DNA of 64,000 nucleotides from a virus. This document shows positions 40,618-48,780 of the stretch, piece after piece. The first letter of the stretch is position 1. Each line of letters begins with the position of its first letter. The notes beneath the pieces are model-generated. The model was not told the origin of the DNA. It was given only the letters and a program-made list of their open reading frames with translations, and did no database searches. The stretch spans positions 62,001-126,000 of IMG/VR virus record IMGVR_UViG_3300009151_000035. One strand, written 5' to 3'. The position numbers were made by a program, and so were the translations under genes.

Positions 40618-42984
40618 ATGGCTATAGAAAACATTTCCCAAGACGTTGCTGACTTGCTGGCAACCAAAGACTATGATGTCAAATACACGGACGGGCAAGG
40701 ACAGGATGCCTCACCAGAGGAATCCAAAACATTTGCGTTTGACTGGGTTGCAGGATCTGGCAAAAACTACGGCACAGTGGTAATTGTGCTGGGCGATGAC
40801 AACGACCTGCAATTGTTCTTTGGAGACAATCTGGGCAAAACCATGGAAAATCCCCAGGACAAACTGGACTGGTTTGGCTCAGAACGTGAAACAGGGTTTT
40901 TGCCCGAACTCAAGAACTTTGCTACACAGCACAGATACACATTCAGCCCCAAAGACATCAATCAACTCAAGCATACCATGCAAGGTATGGCTGCCATCAA
41001 AGAAGGTTTATTTGAAGGCTACTATGGCACACGCCGAATCAGCTACGTGGGCCAGCAAACAGAAGCCAGACTGGTGATCAAACACAATCGCATGATCGGC
41101 GAAGATGACAAACGCTATCGTTATGTGGAAAGTTTGTTTATTGAAACTGTGGATGGAGAACGATTCAAACTGCCATTTGTGAAACTGTCAGGTGGCAGAG
41201 CCATGTTAGAACATGTGAAGCAAGGCGGTAGACCATACGACATTCGTGGACAGCACATCAATGAGATTGTGAGTGAAATGGCTGTGTTAAGCAGATTTAA
41301 CCGAGCCAGTCAGCAACGAGTGTTTGAAGGCATCACACAAGAACTGGTAGAAACAGTTCATCACTACTATTCGGAACTGCGTGAAAGTTTACAACACATG
41401 GCCACAGGCCGCGGCTACAGTCAATATTTTGAATCATGGACACCAGCAGATATTGCGGATGAAACTGCCTTGGTAGAAGATCTCAAGACCATGTTTATTG
41501 AACAAACATTAGATGCCAGAATTGAGGCTGCATTGCCCACACTGGCCAAAATACAACAACGAGGAAACGCTATGAAAGAAGCACAAATTTTTGAAAACTG
41601 GGCAAATCAAATCATGGAGGGCACATGGGCCTTGCCAGATACACCAGAAGCACAAGCCAAACTAGATGAACTCATGAGCCAAGAACTCATTGTTGGTCCA
41701 GACGCTACCAATGCCAAAGAACAACTGTATGATATCTTAGGCGATGATCAATTATTTGACATTCTGTCTGACTTGGCTGAACAAGATCCTCGTGCTAACT
41801 GTTGGGATGACACAGATGTTCAAGCTAGATTGCAAGAACTTGGTATTCAAATGAACACCACACCTGACGCTGAACAACAACAGCCTGTGGCACCTCCTGC
41901 TGGCGAACCGGCACCAGGCACTGCTCCTGAACAAGGTATGGCGGAAGGCAGTTCAGAAAACAAATATTCTAACTTATCTAACCGCGGAGTAAATCGTGGA
42001 ATAAATCGTGCCGGTGATGATTTTAACAGATTGATGGATCTTGACCAAGCAGAATCACCACATTATAAAACACAACATCAACAAGATACAAAGCAAAGAC
42101 TAAAAACTCGTCCAATGGCAGGTCCTAAAGGGCAATTACCCGAGCAAGGTATGGCAGAAGATCAGTTGGACGAACTAAGTCCCGGCACACTCAGCAACTA
42201 TGTAAATCAAGCAGTAGATGATGTGGCTGATCGCAGCCATAAAACAGGTTTCCAAAAGGGTGCAAGAGTTGCATTTAATGCAGTGGCCGGCGGACTTCCA
42301 AAATCAGGTAGATTTGAAAAAGATTCTAAGATTGACAATCGCAAAGTTGGCATCAGCCGCGCCATAGGCAGAATGGAAGAAAACACAGAACTCAACGCCA
42401 TGCTGAAATATGCTGGCATTCCGGTGAACGAAAGTCGTATCCATGAAAACTCTGAGTACACCTATGAAAAAGTTGCCAAAATTTTAGCCCGTGAAAAACC
42501 AGGCCTGTCAACAGACAGACACAGCAACGAGTTCTACAGTGCAGTGTATCATGAACTGATTGCCATTGGTATGACACCAAAAGCTGCTCGCAATTTGATC
42601 TCGTATGATAAAGACTTCATGCGTGATGTAGCAAGCACATACGATCATTATCAAACAAATCCCGGGCTGGATGAAAGCAACTCCGGCATGCTCATGCCCG
42701 AAGCAGATCCAATTGCCACAGTAGAAGCCATGCCTGACTTGAGCGCACCAGTTGTGGAAGGTTCATGCAACTCAACCATGGAGGGAGAATACTGCCCCGA
42801 ACACGGCCTGGCCGAATGTGGCATGTATGAAATGGGCACAGTAGCAGGTTCGATGGCACCAGTGATTGGTGAAGCACCACAGGATCCGATCAACTACAAT
42901 GCAGCTATCACCGGTGCCTACTACGAAAGCAAATCTGATACTGCACTATTAGCAAGAATAAAATCACTGGCTTTGCTAAAGTAA
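40618..42984 (+). CDS. Large probable virion structural protein, unknown role (788 aa)
   Basis: The N-terminal ~330 residues are globular: FDWVAGSGKNYGTVVIVLGD, YYGTRRISYVGQQTEARLVI, YRYVESLFIETVDGERFKLP, and FVKLSGGRAMLEHVKQGGRP. The rest is mostly charged, low-complexity linker, with QQQPVAPPAGEPAPGTAPEQ and a C-terminal Cys-containing segment (CNSTMEGEYCPEHGLAECG). Phrases such as EQGMAEGSSENK and QLPEQGMAEDQLDE recur internally. I recognise no enzyme motif. The position after gp17 and the composition shared with the 747-residue protein at 30046 suggest a virion or prohead component; this is inference. A late element lies just upstream. Confidence 0.58.
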   Translation: MAIENISQDVADLLATKDYDVKYTDGQGQDASPEESKTFAFDWVAGSGKNYGTVVIVLGDDNDLQLFFGDNLGKTMENPQDKLDWFGSERETGFLPELKNFATQHRYTFSPKDINQLKHTMQGMAAIKEGLFEGYYGTRRISYVGQQTEARLVIKHNRMIGEDDKRYRYVESLFIETVDGERFKLPFVKLSGGRAMLEHVKQGGRPYDIRGQHINEIVSEMAVLSRFNRASQQRVFEGITQELVETVHHYYSELRESLQHMATGRGYSQYFESWTPADIADETALVEDLKTMFIEQTLDARIEAALPTLAKIQQRGNAMKEAQIFENWANQIMEGTWALPDTPEAQAKLDELMSQELIVGPDATNAKEQLYDILGDDQLFDILSDLAEQDPRANCWDDTDVQARLQELGIQMNTTPDAEQQQPVAPPAGEPAPGTAPEQGMAEGSSENKYSNLSNRGVNRGINRAGDDFNRLMDLDQAESPHYKTQHQQDTKQRLKTRPMAGPKGQLPEQGMAEDQLDELSPGTLSNYVNQAVDDVADRSHKTGFQKGARVAFNAVAGGLPKSGRFEKDSKIDNRKVGISRAIGRMEENTELNAMLKYAGIPVNESRIHENSEYTYEKVAKILAREKPGLSTDRHSNEFYSAVYHELIAIGMTPKAARNLISYDKDFMRDVASTYDHYQTNPGLDESNSGMLMPEADPIATVEAMPDLSAPVVEGSCNSTMEGEYCPEHGLAECGMYEMGTVAGSMAPVIGEAPQDPINYNAAITGAYYESKSDTALLARIKSLALLK

Positions 42985-42998
42985 CACAATAGGCAATC

Positions 42999-44006
42999 AT
43001 GCATGAGGTAGCACCATTCCCAGGTGGTGATCCGTTTATTTTTTCAATGCCTCAATGGTTACCCATAGTTCAGAATCACCAATCAACTGAACTATGGGTT
43101 CCTTTTTGGTGGACTAATTCGAAAGAGATTAAAAAGTATATAAAAACTCACTTAGTCAAAAAATTAGTTTTTTATGATCTATTTCATGCTCATCCTGGAC
43201 CTGATCAATCTTGCCTTAACATAGTTCGGCATTATCAAAAACTTATACCAACGGTGTTAGTAACAGCTTGTAAAACACCCATACCTGGTATAGACAATAT
43301 TTTGCATTTTGATTTTTACTGGAATCGCACCAAATATGCATATCTTGACAAACAGTCAAGTTGGAAACAACAATCGCCAGACAACTACAATCAATGGCCT
43401 GTAGAATTAACTAGACGTCCCGGTGCCATACTTTCTTTGTATGGAACAAATAATTGGGGGCTCAAGCAACATTTATATCATCAGATTAAACACGTTTCTG
43501 GATATCACGGCGGATATGATGTTAACAATACAAGTTTGCCCAGTGAGACTGGTATTAACGATCTGACCAGGTTGCAGGCAACACCACCGGCTAGAAAATA
43601 TTTTGACAATACATACATATCAGCACAAGTTGAGTCATTATGCAAAGGGCCCACTATATTGTATTCAGAGAAAACATATGATCATTTGATACAGGGAAGA
43701 TTTGTAATGAATTTTGGCCCAAGACATTTTTATCGTACTCTTGTGAATGATGGATGGAAACTACCAGTTGGTATAGATTATGAGTGGGATGATATAGAAG
43801 ATCATCATAATGATTCACATAAGATTGCCACTGAACCTAGATTTCGGGCTTACATCCGATGTCTATTAGAGTTGTCATCCAACATGGAACAACTACACGA
43901 ACTGTTTGTTACTAATCGTGATGTGTTTGCTCACAACCATGAGCAACTCTGGCAAAAGCCCTATGATATTATCAGTTTAGAACAACTTGCTCATAAATAC
44001 ACTTGA
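42999..44006 (+). CDS. Glycosyltransferase-like protein (TEK family, copy 3, most diverged)
   Basis: A 335-residue protein. STELWVPFWWTNSKEIKKYI, LVFYDLFHAHPGPDQSCLN and NILHFDFYWNRTKYAYLD make up the first half. GAILSLYGTNNWGLKQHLYH is followed later by GPTILYSEKTYDHLIQGRFV, MNFGPRHFYRTLVNDGWKLP. The SEKTYDH...F motif sits in the same relative place as ITEKTWKA at 34381 and PTEKFYI at 20153, so I group the three, with low certainty. It is a single AT-rich cargo gene between the 788-residue structural gene and gp32. A hairpin-forming palindrome follows it. Confidence 0.5.
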   Translation: MHEVAPFPGGDPFIFSMPQWLPIVQNHQSTELWVPFWWTNSKEIKKYIKTHLVKKLVFYDLFHAHPGPDQSCLNIVRHYQKLIPTVLVTACKTPIPGIDNILHFDFYWNRTKYAYLDKQSSWKQQSPDNYNQWPVELTRRPGAILSLYGTNNWGLKQHLYHQIKHVSGYHGGYDVNNTSLPSETGINDLTRLQATPPARKYFDNTYISAQVESLCKGPTILYSEKTYDHLIQGRFVMNFGPRHFYRTLVNDGWKLPVGIDYEWDDIEDHHNDSHKIATEPRFRAYIRCLLELSSNMEQLHELFVTNRDVFAHNHEQLWQKPYDIISLEQLAHKYT

Positions 44007-44031
44007 CACCAAGGCAAATAGCGCATATACT
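44003..44031 (+). promoter_or_regulatory. Sigma70-type promoter for gp32
   Basis: TTGACA at 44003-44008 (consensus), 17-base spacer, TATACT at 44026-44031. It overlaps the stop codon region of the previous gene and gives a leader of about 90 bases before gp32. It lacks the AATAA extension of the main early family. Confidence 0.78.
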
Positions 44032-44046
44032 ACATGGTGTATGCGC
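44021..44046 (+). promoter_or_regulatory. Near-perfect palindrome over the gp32 -10 region
   Basis: Arms GCGCATATAC and GTGTATGCGC (nine of ten pair) flank TACATG and are followed by TTTATTGTTT. It could end transcripts from the upstream gene, or act as a protein-binding operator, since the gp32 -10 hexamer lies in the left arm. Confidence 0.55.
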
Positions 44047-44065
44047 TTTATTGTTTGTGCGTCAC

Positions 44066-44108
44066 AGGCAACAAAGATCTAATTTTAGATAGGCAACACA
44101 TAGGCAAC
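44066..44108 (+). promoter_or_regulatory. gp32 leader with three AGGCAAC repeats
   Basis: AGGCAAC occurs at 44066, 44091 and 44102 within the AU-rich gp32 leader, just before the Shine-Dalgarno TTAGGAG. T4 gp32 represses its own translation by binding its leader; these repeats could serve a similar purpose here, but that is inference. Confidence 0.4.
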
Positions 44109-44128
44109 TTTTTTAGGAGAAACAAACT

Positions 44129-45124
44129 ATGGCATCTTTAGCAGAAATCCGAGCAAGACTACAGGCAGCTGAAAACAAAGGCAACTCAAACCAAGGTGGA
44201 GGCGATCGAGCAATTTATCCACACTGGAATATGGAAGAAGGTCAATCGGCCACACTACGCTTCTTACCTGACGGTAACACAAAAAACACATTTTTCTGGG
44301 TCGAACGAGCAATGATCCGACTGCCATTCAACGGCGTCAAAGGAGAAATGGAATCCAAACAAGTATTCGTACAAGTACCCTGCGTGGAAATGTGGGGAGA
44401 CGCTTGCCCGGTACTGGCAGAAGTTCGTACTTGGTTCAAGGACAAGAGCCTTGAGGACATGGGTCGCAAGTACTGGAAAAAACGTTCATATCTGTTCCAA
44501 GGTTTTGTGCGTGAGAATCCCATCTCCGAAGACAAGACTCCGGACAATCCCATCCGCAAGTTCATCATTGGACCTCAACTGTTTACCTTGATCAAGGGTG
44601 CGTTGATGGATCCTGAGCTGGAAGAATTGCCAACTGACTTGATGCGTGGCTTGGACTTCCGTATCACCAAGACCCAAAAGGGTGGCTTTGCTGACTACAA
44701 CAGTTCCAAGTGGGCTAGAAAAGAGTCAGCACTCACAGAAGCTGAACAGGCTGCAATTGAAACTCACGGCTTGTATGACTTAAGCACATTCTTGCCCAAG
44801 CGTCCTGGCGATGTTGAACTGAAGGTGATCAAAGAGATGTTTGAAGCATCAGTAGACGGACAACCATACGACACCGAGCGTTGGGGTCAATACTTTCGTC
44901 CTGCAGGCGTAGCCGCACCCGGTGGTGCTGCCAGCGATGCTGATGACACTCCGGCACCTGCTGCTAAGCCAGCACTGAAGGTGGCTGCACCAGCAGCACC
45001 TGCGGCTGAAGATTCGTTTGATGAAGAACCAGCGTCTGCTGCCGCGCCAGTCACAGCAGCCAAACCTAGTGGTAATGCCCAAGACATTTTGGCCATGATC
45101 CGCGCACGTCAAAACAAGCAGTAA
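44129..45124 (+). CDS. 32: Single-stranded DNA-binding protein gp32
   Basis: A 331-residue protein. N-terminal MASLAEIRARLQAAENKGNS is the cooperativity-type basic helix. The OB-fold core includes AIYPHWNMEEGQSATLRFLP, FFWVERAMIRLPFNGVKG, VFVQVPCVEMWGDACPVLAE and LFQGFVRENPISEDKTP. The C-terminal ~75 residues are Ala/Pro/acidic, ending MIRARQNKQ, the flexible interaction tail. In T4, gp32 coats ssDNA and organises replication and recombination. Only two cysteines (C85, C93) lie in the zinc-finger region where T4 gp32 has three plus a His, so zinc binding is uncertain. A strong AGGAG and a separate promoter precede it. Confidence 0.93.
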   Translation: MASLAEIRARLQAAENKGNSNQGGGDRAIYPHWNMEEGQSATLRFLPDGNTKNTFFWVERAMIRLPFNGVKGEMESKQVFVQVPCVEMWGDACPVLAEVRTWFKDKSLEDMGRKYWKKRSYLFQGFVRENPISEDKTPDNPIRKFIIGPQLFTLIKGALMDPELEELPTDLMRGLDFRITKTQKGGFADYNSSKWARKESALTEAEQAAIETHGLYDLSTFLPKRPGDVELKVIKEMFEASVDGQPYDTERWGQYFRPAGVAAPGGAASDADDTPAPAAKPALKVAAPAAPAAEDSFDEEPASAAAPVTAAKPSGNAQDILAMIRARQNKQ

Positions 45125-45750
45125 TGCTGACAGCTCTTGATCAAGAGCTGTTTCCTAAACTTTGTGAAGTGGTAGCAATGCCACTTCACAATCAGTGGAT
45201 TTATTTGATTCAAAAAAATGGAAGCAGTAGTTTGAGATTACAACAAGAACAAAACAATCTTGATGTATTTTGTAATGAACAAATTTTGTCACTTGATTTT
45301 GTAGATGTTTATATCCGAAATCCAAAAGCCAGATATGTAAGTGGAGTCAACACTTATTTGCAACATCTATTTCGAGATCATCCAGAACTTGATGTCAAAA
45401 CTGCCTTATGGTTTGCCAAACGCTACAAATTTTTAAACACACACTATCTGCCACAGTTTCACTGGGTAGCAAATCTAAGTCAGTATCTCAAACCCACAAC
45501 TAAAATACGATTTAGAGATTTAAAAGAGCTTGACAAAATAACTGATTTTCGAGACCGTGCTTTGATTGATCCACCCAGTCAAGATTTTGTAAAAAAATTA
45601 CTTGAAAATGACCCTAGTGCAGAGTTATGGTGGTATTTAGATCAAATCTTGCTTGACTTAGATGGTAAACTGTTGACCTGGCAAGAACTCATTAATCATT
45701 ACAAGAGTAATTATCCAGACATCATAGCACATGTATTGCCCAAGACTTGA
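45124..45750 (+). CDS. Sulfotransferase-like protein
   Basis: A 208-residue protein. IYLIQKNGSSSLRLQQEQ near residues 26-43 fits the 5'-phosphosulfate-binding loop of PAPS-dependent sulfotransferases (K-x-G-S/T-S-S-L). YIRNPKARYVSGVNTYLQHL near 63-82 fits the 3'-phosphate-binding R-x-P-x-x-R-x-x-SG motif. These two motifs in this order and spacing define the sulfotransferase fold. It probably transfers sulfate from PAPS to a glycan or small molecule; the acceptor is unknown. The ATG overlaps the gp32 stop (TAATG). Base composition is visibly more AT-rich than gp32. Confidence 0.68.
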   Translation: MLTALDQELFPKLCEVVAMPLHNQWIYLIQKNGSSSLRLQQEQNNLDVFCNEQILSLDFVDVYIRNPKARYVSGVNTYLQHLFRDHPELDVKTALWFAKRYKFLNTHYLPQFHWVANLSQYLKPTTKIRFRDLKELDKITDFRDRALIDPPSQDFVKKLLENDPSAELWWYLDQILLDLDGKLLTWQELINHYKSNYPDIIAHVLPKT

Positions 45751-46615
45751 TCATTTTGTTAGATTCAATCCCAATGGTACCGTAAGCCGTTGCGGTCACA
45801 TGGTCAACCCACCGCAGTTTGAAAATCTTGAACAATTAGAATTGAGCAAATGGTTGAGCGACATTAAGGTTAAATTTCAAACAGATATTTGGCCAACTGA
45901 ATGTAGTCGTTGTAGTCAAATTGAACAGCAAGGTAATGACAGTATAAGAACATACGCAATAAAATTAGATCAACAAGAAACACAAGTTGATTATTTACAA
46001 GTAGGTGGAGTATTAGACAATGTATGTAATGCAGCTTGCCAGACTTGTAATCCAAACTGTAGCACTAGAATTGGCAGTTTAATTGGGAAAACTTTTCCTA
46101 TTGTAAACAACAGTGATCAGTTTAAAAATCTTCCACAACAGCGCATTAGACATTTGGATATTAACGGGGGAGAACCCAGTTATAGCAAAAACTACAAAAC
46201 ACTATTGGCCAATTTGCCACCTAACCTTAAAACGTTACGTCTTAATACCAATTGCAATGTGGTGTTGTATGAATTGGTGGACATTGCACAGTCTGGTGTG
46301 AACGTTACTGTTACTGTAAGTTGCGATGGCATTGGTCCAATACACGAGTTCATGCGATGGCCGATCAAGTGGGACACTTTTTATAAAAACTTAATGGTAT
46401 ATAAAACCATGCCAGTAACATTAAATTTGTGGACCACAGTTAGCTGTTTGAATGTCGAGGATTTGCCTAACATACAGGCATTTGCTCAAGAACTTGACAT
46501 TGATCATTCTTATGCATATCTTGAAGAGCCTGCGATTTTAAGTATAAACAATAAAGATCAACAATCAATAGATGCATACATACAAAAACAAAAAGACCTA
46601 AGGGGGATCAAGTGA
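45731..46615 (+). CDS. Radical SAM protein with N-terminal Cys module (rSAM-4)
   Basis: A 294-residue protein, shorter than its relatives. MYCPRLDHFVRFNPNGTVSR and C21 begin the N-terminal module, with a CSRC pair at C58 and C61. The radical SAM motif CNAACQTC is at C99, C103, C106, then INGGEPSYSKNYKTLL at 145-160. VTVSCDGIGPIHEFMRWP continues the TIM-barrel-like core. It overlaps the sulfotransferase-like gene by 20 bases and its stop overlaps the following GTG start. The C-terminal region ends about 80 residues earlier than in rSAM-2 or rSAM-3, so it may be a minimal version of the same family. Confidence 0.85.
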   Translation: MYCPRLDHFVRFNPNGTVSRCGHMVNPPQFENLEQLELSKWLSDIKVKFQTDIWPTECSRCSQIEQQGNDSIRTYAIKLDQQETQVDYLQVGGVLDNVCNAACQTCNPNCSTRIGSLIGKTFPIVNNSDQFKNLPQQRIRHLDINGGEPSYSKNYKTLLANLPPNLKTLRLNTNCNVVLYELVDIAQSGVNVTVTVSCDGIGPIHEFMRWPIKWDTFYKNLMVYKTMPVTLNLWTTVSCLNVEDLPNIQAFAQELDIDHSYAYLEEPAILSINNKDQQSIDAYIQKQKDLRGIK

Positions 46616-47085
46616 AATACTATACTGTGGTGGAATGCGATCACACTCAAGTTATTGCTGACAAAATTTATAATTTTTTAAAAACTCAGACTGAGTTGTT
46701 GCAAGTAATAAATTTTGGATGGAATTTTATTGATCATATTGCAGTTCTTGAGCAGGTGCCAGAATTGTTTGAATTTTTTAAAAACAAAAAACTAGTACCA
46801 AGAAATGCCGCAGTTACCATAATTGAAACTAACAAACATTTGCCCCGGCATATCGATCAGCTGCCAGTTGTGGCAAAAATGAACTTTCCTGTAATTAATA
46901 CCCAAGGGTGGGCCAATCGTTGGTATGTTGATAACAAGTTAGTTGCAGAACTACAAGATATGCCAACACCAATAGTGTTCAATTCACAGATTGAACACAG
47001 CGTAGAAAGAACAACAGCAATCAAGATTCCTAGAATTGTTGCTAGTTTTACATTTTATAACGAACCACTGCACTTACTACAATGA
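46612..47085 (+). CDS. 2OG-Fe(II) oxygenase or aspartyl-hydroxylase-like protein (copy 2)
   Basis: A 157-residue protein starting with GTG (GTGA overlap with rSAM-4). IIETNKHLPRHIDQLPVVAK contains HxD at H80 and D82, then MNFPVINTQGWANRWYV, and FNSQIEHSVERTTAIKIPRI with a distal His (H129) and Arg (R134 or R141). This HxD...H...R order with the pattern L..H.D and N...H.V.N/R fits a double-stranded beta-helix dioxygenase. It is unrelated in detail to the oxygenase at 36592 but occupies the same place, directly after a radical SAM gene. Substrate unknown. Confidence 0.6.
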   Translation: MKYYTVVECDHTQVIADKIYNFLKTQTELLQVINFGWNFIDHIAVLEQVPELFEFFKNKKLVPRNAAVTIIETNKHLPRHIDQLPVVAKMNFPVINTQGWANRWYVDNKLVAELQDMPTPIVFNSQIEHSVERTTAIKIPRIVASFTFYNEPLHLLQ

Positions 47086-47627
47086 AAATAGCAATAACTG
47101 GTCATACTGCGGGAATTGGATTGGCCCTCAGTAAACAATTAGTTGAGCAGGGGCATGAAATTATTGGCCTAAGCAAAAGGCATGGAGATAACATACGCAA
47201 TATACCTAAAATATGTGATCAAGTTGAACCTTGTGATGTATTTGTAAACAATGCTCAAGCTGGTTTTGCACAAACAGAATTGTTGTTTGAAATGAGCAAG
47301 CGATGGAAACATTTACGCAAACACATTGTGGTGATCAGCACTATAATGACTCAAGATCCAATAAGCATGTTACCGGGTATTGAGATGATTGAATATCGAG
47401 CACAAAAAGTCACACTAGAACATGCAGTGCAACAATTGAGACATGCCAGACTTGGCATAAAATATACGATTGTTAGACCAGGAAATATTGCTACCAGTGC
47501 AGATAAAACTGTGCCGCCGGCTGCTGATGTAGACAACTGGGCTAGAGTGCTAATAAATATTTTGGATATGGCACAAGCCAACAGCTTGGTTGTTGCTGAT
47601 ATTTCGTTAGGCCCGGTGTTCCAATGA
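47082..47627 (+). CDS. Short-chain dehydrogenase/reductase
   Basis: A 181-residue protein. MKIAITGHTAGIGLALSKQL gives the TGxxxGIG dinucleotide-binding motif (residues 6-13), CDVFVNNAQAGFAQTE gives the NNAxAG motif, HIVVISTIM holds the active-site serine region, and EYRAQKVTLEHAV supplies the YxxxK catalytic pair, followed by IVRPGNIAT. All SDR landmarks are present although the protein is about 60 residues shorter than typical SDRs (250 aa), with the C-terminal substrate region reduced. It starts by ATGA overlap with the oxygenase and its stop overlaps the rSAM-5 start. Probably reduces or oxidises a sugar or small-molecule intermediate. Confidence 0.85.
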   Translation: MKIAITGHTAGIGLALSKQLVEQGHEIIGLSKRHGDNIRNIPKICDQVEPCDVFVNNAQAGFAQTELLFEMSKRWKHLRKHIVVISTIMTQDPISMLPGIEMIEYRAQKVTLEHAVQQLRHARLGIKYTIVRPGNIATSADKTVPPAADVDNWARVLINILDMAQANSLVVADISLGPVFQ

Positions 47628-48766
47628 CTCCAAAAGAGATGTTAACCAACTCATATTTTTGTCCCATGCCATGGTCTGGAATGATGTATAACTTCGATGG
47701 CGAAGTGAAAAACTGTATTCGTAGTGCCGGTAAACTTGGTAATATCAAGGAACAACCTATACAGCAGATTTTGATTGATAACAACCGACCCAGGCAAGAT
47801 CATATTGTAAACCAACAACCAGTGGCCACTTGCCATACTTGTTATGACCTTGAAGGTAGCAATACAGGTTTAAATATCATTAGCGATCGTGTGTTCTACA
47901 TAAAAGAACTCAAGCACACTCCTACTTCTTTATATACTCCTGGAAATTTCGACCTTCAAGCCATTGACGTAAGATGGACCAATCTTTGTAATTTTGCATG
48001 CGTCTACTGCGGCCCCATGTTCAGTAGCAAATGGGCCAGTGAGTTAAAAGTTGTTCAACATAGCCCTACTACAGATCAGATTGATCAGTTCAAACAATAT
48101 GTGTTTGAACATGCTGCGCAACTCAAACATGTATATCTAGCCGGTGGTGAACCACTGCTGATGAAAGAGAATTTAGAACTATTAGTGTTGTTAAAAAAAG
48201 TCAATCCAGATGTAAACCTGCGCATCAATACCAATCTTAGCAAAGTAGATACTCAGGTGTTTGATTTGGTATGCGGATTTAAAAACGTTCATTGGACGGT
48301 GAGTGTTGAAACTGTAGAACAAGAATTTGAATACATCAGATATGGCAGCAGTTGGATAGACTTCCAAGAAAATCTTAAAACAATCAAAAATTTGAATCAT
48401 AAGATATCTTTTAACATGTTGCATTTTTTGCTAAATTATCAAAGCATATTTGGTTGTGTAGATCATTTGAAATCTTTGGGATTCCACAACAACAGTTTCA
48501 TAATCGGAGCTTTACTTGACCCACTATACCTAAATGTTAGACATTTGCCAGATCATGTGTTACACTCACTGAAATACACGCTGCAAGAAAAAATTAATCA
48601 ACAACCAAAGTATCTCTTAGAACAAAGCTATCGAAATATGTTGAGCTATTTGAATCAACCATTTGAAAAAAATCTAGCAGGAGCAATAGAAAAATTGCAG
48701 ACGCTGGATCAAAGAAGAGGATTAGATAGTAAAACAATTTTTCAAAATTTATACAACTTAATTTAA
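47624..48766 (+). CDS. Radical SAM protein with N-terminal twitch/SPASM-like module (rSAM-5)
   Basis: A 380-residue protein. YFCPMPWSGMMYNFDGEVKN and C31 open the N-terminal module, with the CHTC pair at C70 and C73. The radical SAM motif CNFACVYC is at C122, C126, C129 with GPMFSSKWASEL after it. LAGGEPLLMKENLELLVLL and VSVETVEQEFEYIRYGSSW follow, matching rSAM-2 and rSAM-3 in layout. It is the last gene of the gp32-to-UvsX cassette (sulfotransferase-like, rSAM-4, oxygenase, SDR, rSAM-5), all with overlapping ends. UvsX follows after 14 bases with its own Shine-Dalgarno. Confidence 0.88.
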   Translation: MTPKEMLTNSYFCPMPWSGMMYNFDGEVKNCIRSAGKLGNIKEQPIQQILIDNNRPRQDHIVNQQPVATCHTCYDLEGSNTGLNIISDRVFYIKELKHTPTSLYTPGNFDLQAIDVRWTNLCNFACVYCGPMFSSKWASELKVVQHSPTTDQIDQFKQYVFEHAAQLKHVYLAGGEPLLMKENLELLVLLKKVNPDVNLRINTNLSKVDTQVFDLVCGFKNVHWTVSVETVEQEFEYIRYGSSWIDFQENLKTIKNLNHKISFNMLHFLLNYQSIFGCVDHLKSLGFHNNSFIIGALLDPLYLNVRHLPDHVLHSLKYTLQEKINQQPKYLLEQSYRNMLSYLNQPFEKNLAGAIEKLQTLDQRRGLDSKTIFQNLYNLI

Positions 48767-48780
48767 AAAGGAAATAACCC

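Noticed and set aside
44849-45112. Minus-strand frames opposite the C-terminus of gp32
   Set aside because: They arise from the Ala/Pro/Asp-rich tail of gp32 and lack any ribosome site.
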